Shown here: piece after piece, positions 8,367 through 16,924 of the stretch
Numbering within the stretch: the stretch's first letter is position 1
Layout of the letters: every line of letters begins with the position of its first letter
Assembly: GCA_016882305.1 (NCBI GenBank)
Contig: VGQX01000003.1
Coordinates: 1 to 56,308 of the forward strand
Length of the DNA: 56,308 bases
Direction: 5' to 3'
From: Cyanobacteria bacterium K_Offshore_surface_m2_239
GTDB lineage: Bacteria; Cyanobacteriota; Cyanobacteriia; PCC-6307; Cyanobiaceae
Program-made: the position numbers and the translations under genes
The notes under the pieces: generated by a model
What the model saw: the letters and a program-made list of their open reading frames with translations, nothing else
Database searches by the model: none
Told to the model about the DNA's origin: nothing

Positions 8367-10448
8367 ATGGCGGATTCGCCACCGGCCCCCGTCGTGACCC
8401 CCCTTGCCACCCGAGGAGCGGTGCTGGGCGTCCCCTCCCGGGGCATGGCTCGCATTCCCACCCTCGCCGCCCTGCTGGCGCCCGCAGTTCTGGTGACGGG
8501 ACAGGCGGCGTGTCGCCGGGCGGACCTGACGGCAGTCCTGGCCTGGGGGCGCAAACCCTCTGCCCGAACGGCCGAAGCCATCGCCCGCGCCCGAGGGCTG
8601 CCCCTCTGGCGTTGCGAGGACGGCTTTCTGCGCTCCCTGGGCCTGGGCGACACCAGCGCGCCCTGGTCCGTGGTGGTGGACGATCTGGGCATCTACTACG
8701 ACGCCACGGCTCCCAGCCGCCTGGAAGCGTTGATCGGTGACCCCCTGTCGCCGCTGGAGAGCGAGCGCGCCGCCGCCCTGTGCCAGCTCTGGAGACGGGA
8801 GCGGGTGAGCAAGTACAACGGCGTCCGGGACACGGCCCCGCCCCGCCAACCCTTTGTGCTGGTGGTCGACCAGACCCGAGGGGACCTTTCCATCGCCGGC
8901 GGCCTGGCGGACGAGGGCAGCTTCCATCGCATGCTCGCGGCCGCCCTGGACAACCATCCGTCCTGCCGCGTCGTGCTGAAGATCCATCCCGATGTGGCGG
9001 CAGGCCGCAAGCGGGGCTACCTGGAGCGCCTGGCGCCGCCCGATCCGCGTCTGGAGATCCGGGGCGACGGGGGGCACCCCGCCGCGCTGCTGGAGGCTGC
9101 GGAAGCGGTCTACGTGGTCACCTCCCAGCTGGGGTTCGAGGCTCTGCTCTGGGGACGTCCGGTCCATTGCTTCGGCATGCCGTTTTACGCGGGTTGGGGC
9201 CTCACCCACGATCAGCAGCCCCCGCCCTCGCGACGGCGTGACCACCGGCCCTCCCTGGAGCGGCTGGCGCATGCCGCGCTGATCGCCTATCCGCGCTACC
9301 TCGATCCCCACCATCCGGGCCCCTGCCCCCCGGAAACCCTCATTCGGCGGGTCGGTCTGCAGCGACGACGGCAGCGCGAGATGCCGGCCCGCATCGAGGC
9401 CTTTGGTTTCAAGCCGTGGAAACGGCCGATCCTGCGCCGCTTTTTGCGGGGATCAACCCTGCGCTTTCGCGGCCGGGAGGCCCGGCCCGGCCCGGAGGCG
9501 GAGGGGCTGGTCATCTGGGGCCGGGATCCGGGCCGGGGGGTGGAGCGCCGAAAGCGCCAGACCCCGGCGGTGTCCCTGCTGCGGGTGGAGGATGGCTTCC
9601 TGCGATCCGTGGGCCTCGGGGCCAATCTGATCGCGCCGATCTCCTGGGTGGTGGATCGCCGCGGCCTTTACTACGACGCCAGCGCCAGCAGTGATCTGGA
9701 GTTCCTTCTGGCCCACCACCCGTTCAGCGAGGCGGAGCTGCGGCGGGGCGCGGCGCTGAGGTCCCAGCTTCTGGCCGCCGCCATCACCAAGTACAACCTG
9801 CCGGCGCTCCCCTGGCACAGGCCCGAGCACGCCCGGCGCGTGGTGCTGGTTCCCGGACAGGTGGAGACCGATGCCTCCATCGTCCATGGCGCTCCGGCCC
9901 TGCGGACCAACCTGGAGCTGCTGCGGGCCGTGCGCCGGGCCGAGCCCGAGGCCTGGCTGGTCTACAAACCCCATCCCGACGTGGTGGCCGGTCTGCGCCA
10001 GGGGGGCGGCGCGGAGGCGGAGCTGCGACTCTGGTGCGATGAGATCGTCCGCACGGGGGCCATCGAGCCGCTCTATCCGCAGGTGGACGCCGTGCACGTG
10101 CTGACCTCCTTGGCGGGCTTCGAGGCCCTGTTGCGCGGCGTGGAGGTGCACACCTGGGGGTTGCCGTTCTACGCGGGCTGGGGCCTGACGCGGGATCAGC
10201 TGGTCTGTCCCCGCCGCGGTCGGCGCCTCAGCCTCGACGCGCTGGTCTTTGCCGCGCTTGTGGCCTATCCCCGTTACGTCAGTCGCCACAGCGGATACTT
10301 CATCGAGCCGGAAGAGGCGATTGCGGAACTCGCCGACTGGCGGCGGGAAGCCCCTCAGCCCCTGACGTGGTGGCGGTGGCTGTTCCGGCACTGGGGTAAG
10401 TGGAGAGAGCGTATCCTCCCTCACAGACGGCGTGAAACCAGGCGTTAA
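8367..10448 (+). CDS. kpsC: Capsular polysaccharide beta-Kdo transferase, KpsC (dual domain)
   Basis: 693 residues from the ATG at 8367; the open frame runs further upstream, but family members begin close to the GVPSRGMARIPTL segment found here near residue 20. The protein is an internal duplication: WRCEDGFLRSLGLG, IYYDAT, SKYNG, KIHPDV, VYVVTSQLGFEALL and MPFYAGWGLT in the first half recur as LRVEDGFLRSVGLG, LYYDAS, TKYNL, KPHPDV, VHVLTSLAGFEALL and LPFYAGWGLT in the second. In E. coli KpsC the two halves are retaining beta-Kdo transferases that alternate 2-4 and 2-7 linkages to build the poly-Kdo linker between capsule and lipid. It diverges from the DUF1997 gene by 73 bp and overlaps kpsS by 17 bp. 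Confidence 0.93.
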   Translation: MADSPPAPVVTPLATRGAVLGVPSRGMARIPTLAALLAPAVLVTGQAACRRADLTAVLAWGRKPSARTAEAIARARGLPLWRCEDGFLRSLGLGDTSAPWSVVVDDLGIYYDATAPSRLEALIGDPLSPLESERAAALCQLWRRERVSKYNGVRDTAPPRQPFVLVVDQTRGDLSIAGGLADEGSFHRMLAAALDNHPSCRVVLKIHPDVAAGRKRGYLERLAPPDPRLEIRGDGGHPAALLEAAEAVYVVTSQLGFEALLWGRPVHCFGMPFYAGWGLTHDQQPPPSRRRDHRPSLERLAHAALIAYPRYLDPHHPGPCPPETLIRRVGLQRRRQREMPARIEAFGFKPWKRPILRRFLRGSTLRFRGREARPGPEAEGLVIWGRDPGRGVERRKRQTPAVSLLRVEDGFLRSVGLGANLIAPISWVVDRRGLYYDASASSDLEFLLAHHPFSEAELRRGAALRSQLLAAAITKYNLPALPWHRPEHARRVVLVPGQVETDASIVHGAPALRTNLELLRAVRRAEPEAWLVYKPHPDVVAGLRQGGGAEAELRLWCDEIVRTGAIEPLYPQVDAVHVLTSLAGFEALLRGVEVHTWGLPFYAGWGLTRDQLVCPRRGRRLSLDALVFAALVAYPRYVSRHSGYFIEPEEAIAELADWRREAPQPLTWWRWLFRHWGKWRERILPHRRRETRR

Positions 10449-12462
10449 ACTCGAAAGCAAAGAACTGTCAAGGAAGAGCTTGCGGGTGAAAAGCATTCCC
10501 ATTCTTGGCCCGGTTCTCCTCCTGATGGGTCCACTCGGGGTATTCTTTTCGCGTTTTGCTCACCACCTGGAACAGCGGGGTGTGCCTGTCACCAAGGTGA
10601 GTTTCCCCCTTCATGAATTTGGCTTCACGCCCCATCAGCGCATTGCTTTCGCTGAGCCAATGCAGGAGTTTCAGCCATTTTTGTGCGCTTTGATCCTGGA
10701 GCGAGGCATCAGACATCTCTTCATGTATGGAGATTTTATTGATCCCCATCGCCTGGCGATTGAGCTGGTGAGACAAATGAATTCAGAAGGTGTGTTGCCA
10801 TTTCGAATTGAGGCCTGGGTATTTGAACTGGGTTATATTCGCCCCAATTATGTGAGCCTGGAGCTGGAGCGGGTCAACGCCCGCTCCAATCTGAACAAAC
10901 CGGTCGCGTTCTACCGGGCCCTGCCACCGGTTGAGGTCATTCCCCAGGCGCGACGGGACGCGGGACACCGCTGGCGAAAGATTTGGAAGATGCCGACGTT
11001 CATCCAGCACGCCTTCACGTCCTATCCGATCATCGCGGGGCCCCACAAGCTGCAGCCGAGGCCGTCTTATCTGGTGTCTCAGGTGTGGGGGCTGATCCGC
11101 AAGCACCTCTATCGGCTGAGCGAGCGGCGGGTGCGGCGCCTGCTGCTCGACGGCACCCCTTTCGTGCTGGTCCCCCTCCAGGTTTCGAGCGATTCCCAGG
11201 TGAGCCTGGGCTCGGATTATTCCGGCATGGTTCCCTTCATCACGGAGCTGGTCGCCTCCTTCGCCCGCCACGCGCCCCCGGGGGATCGCCTGGCGTTCAA
11301 GCACCATCCCCGTGATCGGGGCTACAACCACTACGGAGCGGTGATCCGGGACGTGGCGCGCCGTTATGGCGTTGAGGGGCGCGTTCTCTACTTCCATGAC
11401 GCTCCCCTCGGCCCGGTCCTCAAGCGGGCCAAGGCGGTGGTCACCATCAACAGCACCGTGGGCCTCCAGGCCCTTTATCACGCGGTGCCCACCAAGGTGA
11501 TGGGTCGCACCTTCTACAACCTGCCGGGGCTCACGGATCAGCAGGCGCTGGACACCTTCTGGGAGTCGCCAGAGCCCTCCGACCGCGAGCTGTTCCGCCG
11601 CTTTTACGTCCATCTGATCGACACGACCCAGATCAATGGCAATTTCGATGGCTTTTTCCCTTTCGCGCAGACCTTCAGCGTGTCTCCGGAGCTGGCGATC
11701 CATGCCATCGGGCCCCGTCCCGGGCTGGGGCGGATCCTGCTGCGGCTGTTGAGCCTGCTTCAAGGCTTCGCCACCTATTACCTGCAGTTGCTGGCGTTGG
11801 CGATCGGGGCGCGGGAGACGGCCCGCCGTCTGCTTGAGCGGGGATCGCAACAGGTGCTGCGGGGGTTGGGGGTCACGGTGCTCATGGACCGCCGGCTGGA
11901 GCCCATCGCCCGGCCGCAGGTGCACATCGCCAACCACGGCCATCCGTTGGACGTGCTCCTGGTGCAGGGCTGGTTCCGTGACTGCAGCATGACCACCGCG
12001 GCCCGCCACCTCCGCTGGCTGCTTCCCTTCTTCGCCGCCAGTGCCCAAAACTATGGCCACATCCATCTGGACCATCTCTGCGGCCAGTCCCGGGTGGAGG
12101 GGCTGCGCCGTCTGCTGCGGCTGATGGAGGAGCGCGGTCGGTTGTTTCTCTTCCCCAGCGGCTCCCTGGTCACCCCCATCACCCAGCGGGTGTCGGGAAG
12201 CTTGCATGTGCTGGGGCGCCGCGGCGGCGCCTTGATCGTTCCCTGGTTCACCACCTACCGCGGCTTCCCACGCCGCGAGGAGGAGCTCCGCTATCGCCCC
12301 TTCGCCCTGATCCTGAGCCGGCTGCTGGGGCCCCAGGCCACGATCCTCTGCCAGGAGGGGTCACCGATCGATCCCAGCGCCTTCCCGAACCAGACCGCCC
12401 TTTCCGATCACATCCGCGAGCTGTATGCCCGCCGCAAGATCTCGATCGAGATGATCATCTGA
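10432..12462 (+). CDS. kpsS: KpsS beta-Kdo transferase fused to a PlsC-type acyltransferase
   Basis: 676 residues; KpsS proteins are usually about 390-400. Residues 1 to about 420 are a full KpsS: VLLLMGPLGVFF, VLVPLQVSSDSQV, FKHHPRDRGYNHY, RAKAVVTINSTVGLQAL and VMGRTFYNLPGLT. KpsS adds the first Kdo to the lipid anchor. Residues about 440-676 look like a PlsC (glycerolipid acyltransferase) domain: N-H-x4-D as NHGHPLD at 501-507, GHIHLDH at about 542 in the place of the GxIFIDR block, LFLFPSGS at 574 in the place of FPEGT (Glu replaced by Ser), and a VP block at LIVPWFTTY. The start is a GTG at 10432 inside kpsC; a GTG at 10486 is also possible. The first ~430 bp look lower in GC than the rest. 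The join is a continuous frame, so I read it as a true fusion. Confidence 0.9.
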   Translation: MKPGVKLESKELSRKSLRVKSIPILGPVLLLMGPLGVFFSRFAHHLEQRGVPVTKVSFPLHEFGFTPHQRIAFAEPMQEFQPFLCALILERGIRHLFMYGDFIDPHRLAIELVRQMNSEGVLPFRIEAWVFELGYIRPNYVSLELERVNARSNLNKPVAFYRALPPVEVIPQARRDAGHRWRKIWKMPTFIQHAFTSYPIIAGPHKLQPRPSYLVSQVWGLIRKHLYRLSERRVRRLLLDGTPFVLVPLQVSSDSQVSLGSDYSGMVPFITELVASFARHAPPGDRLAFKHHPRDRGYNHYGAVIRDVARRYGVEGRVLYFHDAPLGPVLKRAKAVVTINSTVGLQALYHAVPTKVMGRTFYNLPGLTDQQALDTFWESPEPSDRELFRRFYVHLIDTTQINGNFDGFFPFAQTFSVSPELAIHAIGPRPGLGRILLRLLSLLQGFATYYLQLLALAIGARETARRLLERGSQQVLRGLGVTVLMDRRLEPIARPQVHIANHGHPLDVLLVQGWFRDCSMTTAARHLRWLLPFFAASAQNYGHIHLDHLCGQSRVEGLRRLLRLMEERGRLFLFPSGSLVTPITQRVSGSLHVLGRRGGALIVPWFTTYRGFPRREEELRYRPFALILSRLLGPQATILCQEGSPIDPSAFPNQTALSDHIRELYARRKISIEMII

Positions 12463-13351
12463 GGGCGTCTTCCCATACGGGCCGCAGATCGTCCACCACC
12501 AGCACCCGTCGTTGGTGGGGCAACAAGCCAGCCAGGTCGCAGTGCATCAGGATTTCGCAGATCTGATTGAAATCTCTCGCCAGAGACACCCCCACCACGC
12601 GCGCATTGCCAAACGCCATGTACTTCTTCAACAGCAGGGGCACGCGAAAGGGTTCCTGAAAGGTTTGCTCCAGCGAGCGCTCCAGCTCGCTCAGGGTCTC
12701 GGCCCGGCTGGCGCCAGCGATCACCGCCGATGGGGGGTGGTCGGGAAAGGGATGGCGGGGGGGGGGCACGGTCAGGTCGGCCCGGAACGGGGGCTGGAGG
12801 AGCTCGCCAAGGAACCGGCGGCGCAGGGGCGGGCTGTGCTGGAAGTGGTTGTAGGCCACCATGCCCAGGAGTTGAGGATGGCCGGTGGCCAGGGGGATGC
12901 TCACCATGGCGCGCAGCAGCATCAACAACACCGGGCTCGTGCGCTGGTAGGGGGAGGCCACGAAGGTGCGGCCGATCTCCGCGTAGGTTGCGCCCCGCCG
13001 CCGAAAGTCAAGATCCAATCCCGGGTAGCAGTGCTCCAGATAGGAGCGGCTCCCATCCCATGGGGGCTGATGCCACGCGGAGAGGCCCAGGCGCAACGAT
13101 CCGGCCAGGGTGCCCCGCAGATGATCCAGGATCAACAGATGCCAGTAGTGGTCATCCCGTCCATCGAGATCGATTTTGGCCGGGCCGTGGGGAGAGACCT
13201 GGCGATAGGAGCGGGCTCGCACCGCCCCCACCCAGGACGCGACGCCGCGGAAGTGGGCGGGCGAGAGAAAATAGGCTGAATAGTGCCCATGTCCGAAACA
13301 GCGTTGGCAGGAGAGATCACCGCTGAACAGGCTAGGGGTTTTTTGTTCCAT
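12455..13351 (-). CDS. OlsB-like GNAT-fold N-acyltransferase
   Basis: 298 residues from the ATG at 13351 (MEQKTPSLF); the frame is open to 13456. The pattern is that of the OlsB / hemolysin-like N-acyl amino acid synthase group, which transfers a fatty acyl chain from acyl-ACP to an amino group. Visible are an Arg-rich region around VRARSYRQV, a strand LRGTLAGSLRLG, the family block YAEIGRTFVASPYQRTSPVL, LLGMVAYNHFQHS, and a C-terminal VPLLLKKYMAFGNARVVG followed by ARDFNQICEILM, close to the LLKxYLxLGA and DxxFN pattern of OlsB relatives. It overlaps the 3' end of the kpsS-plsC fusion by 8 bp, tail to tail. Function here is inferred; the amine substrate is unknown. Confidence 0.75.
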   Translation of the reverse strand: MEQKTPSLFSGDLSCQRCFGHGHYSAYFLSPAHFRGVASWVGAVRARSYRQVSPHGPAKIDLDGRDDHYWHLLILDHLRGTLAGSLRLGLSAWHQPPWDGSRSYLEHCYPGLDLDFRRRGATYAEIGRTFVASPYQRTSPVLLMLLRAMVSIPLATGHPQLLGMVAYNHFQHSPPLRRRFLGELLQPPFRADLTVPPPRHPFPDHPPSAVIAGASRAETLSELERSLEQTFQEPFRVPLLLKKYMAFGNARVVGVSLARDFNQICEILMHCDLAGLLPHQRRVLVVDDLRPVWEDALR

Positions 13352-13412
13352 GCCAGAGCCTGAAGCGCTACCCACCGACGTTTTCAAATCTTCCCTCCAG
13401 TAGTCTCGTTTC

Positions 13413-14459
13413 GTGAGATACGGGAAGCCGCCAACCGAACTGCCCGGCCTTTCCATCAGGGAGCAGGGTCAGTGTGTTGTCGTTCTCCATCAGGGGGCCG
13501 GGTCCACCCTGGATCATTTCCTGCGGGGTCCCCTGGAGCGGCTGGGGGGGCGACTTCTGGAGTTGGATTCGGCGGTGGCGCCGGCGGAGGAGGTGCCCCG
13601 AATCCTGCGGGACGCGGGCCAGGTGGTGGTGGTGCGTTATCTGCCGCGGAGCTGGTTGCGCGTCTTGTCCGCAGCCCGTCGGGCCGGGGTGCGTCTGCTC
13701 TATCTCATGGATGATGACCTGCTCGATCCAACGCTGCTGGAGGAGTTGCCACTGGCCTACCGGCGGCGGGTGCGGGAGCGCATCACCTGGCAGCGACGCC
13801 GCGTGCCGGCCCTGTTTGACCAGATCTGGGTCACCAGCCCGGTGCTGGAGGCGCGATACGCCCCTCTCGGCGCTTTGCGGTTGCCCCTGCGTCCCCACTC
13901 CAGCCTGCTGGAGGAGAGGCCGCGGGTGCAACTGGCCTATCTGGGCACCAGTGTGCACACACGGGAGTTCGCCTGGTTGCGGGAGCTCCTGCGGCGGCTC
14001 CAGGAGCGGCAACCCCACACCCATGTCGACTTGTTCGGGGATTTGTCCATCAACCGCCAGTTCCGCGACCTGCCCCGCTTGCGCATCCTCCATCCCATGC
14101 GATGGCCCAGCTATCTGGCGGAAACGGGTCCGGGCCGGGTGGATGTGCTGCTCACCCCCCTGCTGGAGAGTCCCCTGAACGCGGCCAGGGCGCCGGTGAA
14201 ATTCATTGATGCCGCCCGCTGTGGCGCCGCCGGGCTCTATTCCGACCGTCCGCCGTATCGGGGGTTCATCCGCCACGGGGTGGATGGCTTGCTGCTCGGG
14301 GACCAGCCGCAGGACTGGCTGGAGGCGATCGAGCATCTGATCCATGACGTTCCGGCCCGTCATCGCCTGGCGGAGGCGTGTCGGCAACGGGCCTTGCGGC
14401 TGAGCCGCGGCGAGCCGGAGGAGGGGAATCCGGCGGCTGGAGAGGGGGAAGACCGCTGA
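13413..14459 (+). CDS. GT-B type glycosyltransferase (capsule locus)
   Basis: 348 residues from a GTG at 13413. The N-terminal half holds VVVVRYLPRSWLRVL and LLYLMDDDLLDPTLL; the C-terminal half has LAYLGTSVHTREFAWL, a phosphate-binding-like HVDLFGD strand, and APVKFIDAARCGAAGLYS with the later GVDGLLLG, which match the donor-nucleotide end of GT4/GT1-like enzymes. No signal peptide or membrane segment is evident. It diverges from the OlsB-like gene by 61 bp and is followed 53 bp later by the export protein gene. It probably acts in the cytoplasm on capsule or other envelope glycan; the sugar is unknown. Confidence 0.8.
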   Translation: MRYGKPPTELPGLSIREQGQCVVVLHQGAGSTLDHFLRGPLERLGGRLLELDSAVAPAEEVPRILRDAGQVVVVRYLPRSWLRVLSAARRAGVRLLYLMDDDLLDPTLLEELPLAYRRRVRERITWQRRRVPALFDQIWVTSPVLEARYAPLGALRLPLRPHSSLLEERPRVQLAYLGTSVHTREFAWLRELLRRLQERQPHTHVDLFGDLSINRQFRDLPRLRILHPMRWPSYLAETGPGRVDVLLTPLLESPLNAARAPVKFIDAARCGAAGLYSDRPPYRGFIRHGVDGLLLGDQPQDWLEAIEHLIHDVPARHRLAEACRQRALRLSRGEPEEGNPAAGEGEDR

Positions 14460-14512
14460 GAGCGACGCCGAATTCGTGGGAAACTTTGCTTTTCGCGACA
14501 GGACAGGCGCGC

Positions 14513-15694
14513 ATGCTGGGCACCATCGGCACTTCGACGCGCAAGGGCCGGTTGGGGCTGGGGTTGATCTCCGCGACGGGAGCGGCCCTGCTCGGGCTGC
14601 CGCTGGCGGGCGCCCAGGCGGGTCCAGAGCCTCAACCCTCGTACGGCGCCGCGCCTGGAATCCGCTCCGAGGTGATCACCCCGGCGACCGATCCAGCCCT
14701 GTCCGGAAACATGCGGTATCGCCTGGGTCCTGGTGATCGCCTGAAGATGTCGGTCTTCCGGATGCAGGGCTATGAGACGGTGGCGGAGGTGCTCAGCGAC
14801 GGCACCCTCAGCCTGCCCCGCTTGGGCAGCGTGCCGGTGTGGGGGCTGACGCTGGATGAGGCCCGCGCCCGCATCACGACGGGCTATGGGCGCATCCTGC
14901 GGCGGCCGATCGTCTATCTCGATCTGCTGGAGGCCCGCCCGGTGCGGGTGTCCATCTCCGGCGAGGTGCAACGGCCCGGGCTCTACAGCATCGGTCGGGG
15001 CGGCGCCAACCAGCTCAGCAGCAGCGGTGGCGCGGACACCAACAGCGGCGTGGTGATCCAGACCAGCGGTCCTCCCACCCTCCTGGAGGCAATTCAGAAA
15101 GCCGGCGGTCTCACCTCCTATGGCGACCTGAGACGCCTGACCGTGCAGCGTCGTCTGGGGGGGCCTGGCTCCCCGGTGAAAACGCTTCAGTTCGATTTCT
15201 GGAACGTGCTGTCCGGCGCCGGTCCTGTCACGAATCCGCTGCTGTACGACGGTGACAGCATCAGCATTCCGCGGGCGGACAACCTCAGTGAGCCGGAGCT
15301 GCTTGCCGTGGCCTCCTCCACCTTTGCGCCGGACACGATCACGGTGAATGTGGTGGGAGAGGTGATCCGTCCCGGCACCCAGAACGTGAAGGCCAACAGC
15401 CCCCTGTCCGGGGCCCTGCTGTCTGCGGGCGGCCTGACCCGCCGTGCGAGCGAGACCAATGTGAGGTTGTTGCGACTGCTGCCCTCCGGGGCGATCAAGC
15501 AAGCGGAGATTCGCTTCAGTCCCGCCGCCCCCCTCGGCTCCCCGCAGAACCCGCCGCTGCAGCAGGGGGATGTGGTGGTGGTCGATCGACATCGCTGGGC
15601 CAAAGCCACCGACAGCCTGTCCGACGCGGTGCAACCCATCGGCCCGATCATCAACGCCAGCTCCCTGTTGCGGATCCTGGGCCTGGGCTTCTGA
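14513..15694 (+). CDS. Polysaccharide export outer-membrane protein (Wza/KpsD-type)
   Basis: 393 residues from the ATG at 14513. It begins with a basic n-region and a hydrophobic stretch LGLISATGAALLGLPLAGAQA, a standard signal peptide; there is no lipobox Cys, unlike E. coli Wza. The Poly_export domain follows at about 65-150 (MRYRLGPGDRLKMSVFR, then LSLPRLGSVPVWGLT). SLBB-type segments follow, at about 155-190 (VRVSISGEVQRPGLYSI) and about 280-325 (ITVNVVGEVIRPGTQNV). A third part carries VVVVDRHRWAKATDSL, and the C terminus ends in a hydrophobic, F-final segment. It would form the outer-membrane exit for the polysaccharide passed by KpsMTE. Confidence 0.92.
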   Translation: MLGTIGTSTRKGRLGLGLISATGAALLGLPLAGAQAGPEPQPSYGAAPGIRSEVITPATDPALSGNMRYRLGPGDRLKMSVFRMQGYETVAEVLSDGTLSLPRLGSVPVWGLTLDEARARITTGYGRILRRPIVYLDLLEARPVRVSISGEVQRPGLYSIGRGGANQLSSSGGADTNSGVVIQTSGPPTLLEAIQKAGGLTSYGDLRRLTVQRRLGGPGSPVKTLQFDFWNVLSGAGPVTNPLLYDGDSISIPRADNLSEPELLAVASSTFAPDTITVNVVGEVIRPGTQNVKANSPLSGALLSAGGLTRRASETNVRLLRLLPSGAIKQAEIRFSPAAPLGSPQNPPLQQGDVVVVDRHRWAKATDSLSDAVQPIGPIINASSLLRILGLGF

Positions 15695-15937
15695 TCCGAT
15701 CAGGATGCCGCGCCGGCTGGCCACTTTGGCGGCGCTGCGGCGACTGGACGCGCGGGCAGAGGTCAGCGCAACAAAATCAAAAAGGCGAAATGGATGACTT
15801 TTGATTCTGATCTTCAGCGGAAGTGCGAGCAAAACGCAGCGCAGTCTCAACCAAACTTAATGACATAGGTTGCCCGGACTTGCTTAGATAGTGTTGATCA
15901 ATAATCGAGCTACTTAATGAGCTGGCTCTGGTGATGA

Positions 15938-16924
15938 ATGAATAGTTTCTACCCACCGGTCTTGAATAATGTTCCTCATTCCGAGTGTCTTGACCCAGAC
16001 GCTTTGCGAGAGGTTCTGAGACCATCCGCGTCCCTGAAATGGTGTCGCGGCCTGGAGCCTGGCGGCCATTTTCGCCATCAGATTGGCTCCATTGCCATCA
16101 ACACCATGAGGCTGGTCAGCGACGCCGGCAGCGCCATGGAGTTCCTGGTGGAAGACACCCCCAACATGCACCTTTTGGCCTGCTTTCATGGCCGGCTTCA
16201 TCTCCAGACCGCGACGGGAGAGCTGTCCCTGGTGCCCAACGGTTGCGCCCTGCTCCCCTCCGGCTTTCGACGCGGCAACGGTCATCACAGCCTGGCCTCC
16301 CTCACCGTCAGCCCCCAGGCGGTGGCGGCCGCGGCCGCGGCCATGGCCGGCCTGCCCGGTGGCCTGACCCTCCCCGTTCGCGACCGGGAGGTGTTCCCCC
16401 CGCTCGCGATCGGGCCGGAGCGCCCATCGGCGTCGGCCATCCACGGCCTGTTGCGGCACATCGACGCCTGCCTGGCTGTTGGCCCGCGGTTGGCCACGCT
16501 GCTCGGTTTGGACGACGTGGTTCATCGCACCGTGGCGGCGCTGCGGTATCCCGAGCTGCTGAGTGAGGAGCCGGCGGATCTGGAGCGCTGGCGGGAGCGG
16601 ACGGGACGCAACAGCTTTGACACGCTGTTGGATGACATCCACACCAACCTCGACCAGCCCTTGCGCCTCAGCGATCTGGAGGCCAGAAGCCACTATTCCA
16701 GGCGCGCGCTGCAATACGCCTTCCGGGAACGGTTGAACACCACCCCCAAGGCCTGGATTCGCGAGCAACGGCTCAAGCGGGCCTTGGAGCGCTTCCGGGG
16801 CGACGGGCCTCGCCCCTCCGTGACAGACGTGGCCACAGCCTGTGGCTACGTGCATGTGGGCCATTTCAGCCGGGATTTCAAAGCCTGCTTCGGGATCAAC
16901 CCCTCCCAGGCGCGTCGCGGCTGA
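15938..16924 (+). CDS. AraC family transcriptional regulator
   Basis: 328 residues. The C-terminal ~105 residues form the double helix-turn-helix of AraC/XylS proteins: LRLSDLEARSHYSRRALQYA is the first recognition unit, and VTDVATACGYVHVGHFSRDF with the closing FGINPSQARR is the second, very typical unit. The N-terminal ~200 residues are a sensing/dimerisation domain of the RipA/AraC-binding type with no recognisable ligand motif. The 243 bp ahead of it are AT-rich against a GC-rich background (for example TAGATAGTGTTGATCAATAA near 15887-15906), a plausible promoter and operator region. No obvious target operon lies adjacent; it ends next to the oppositely oriented transglutaminase gene. Confidence 0.92.
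   Translation: MNSFYPPVLNNVPHSECLDPDALREVLRPSASLKWCRGLEPGGHFRHQIGSIAINTMRLVSDAGSAMEFLVEDTPNMHLLACFHGRLHLQTATGELSLVPNGCALLPSGFRRGNGHHSLASLTVSPQAVAAAAAAMAGLPGGLTLPVRDREVFPPLAIGPERPSASAIHGLLRHIDACLAVGPRLATLLGLDDVVHRTVAALRYPELLSEEPADLERWRERTGRNSFDTLLDDIHTNLDQPLRLSDLEARSHYSRRALQYAFRERLNTTPKAWIREQRLKRALERFRGDGPRPSVTDVATACGYVHVGHFSRDFKACFGINPSQARRG

Noticed and set aside
8294-8692. N-terminal extension of the DUF1997 frame
   Set aside because: Overlaps the start of kpsC on the other strand; the extension is Arg/Ala/Pro-rich with no conserved pattern.
9453-12207. Long minus-strand frames under kpsC and kpsS
   Set aside because: Products are low complexity; the plus strand carries clear KpsC and KpsS motifs.
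15777-16025. 82-codon minus-strand frame before the AraC gene
   Set aside because: Overlaps the araC-type start, has no ribosome site or motif, and lies in an AT-rich promoter-like stretch.
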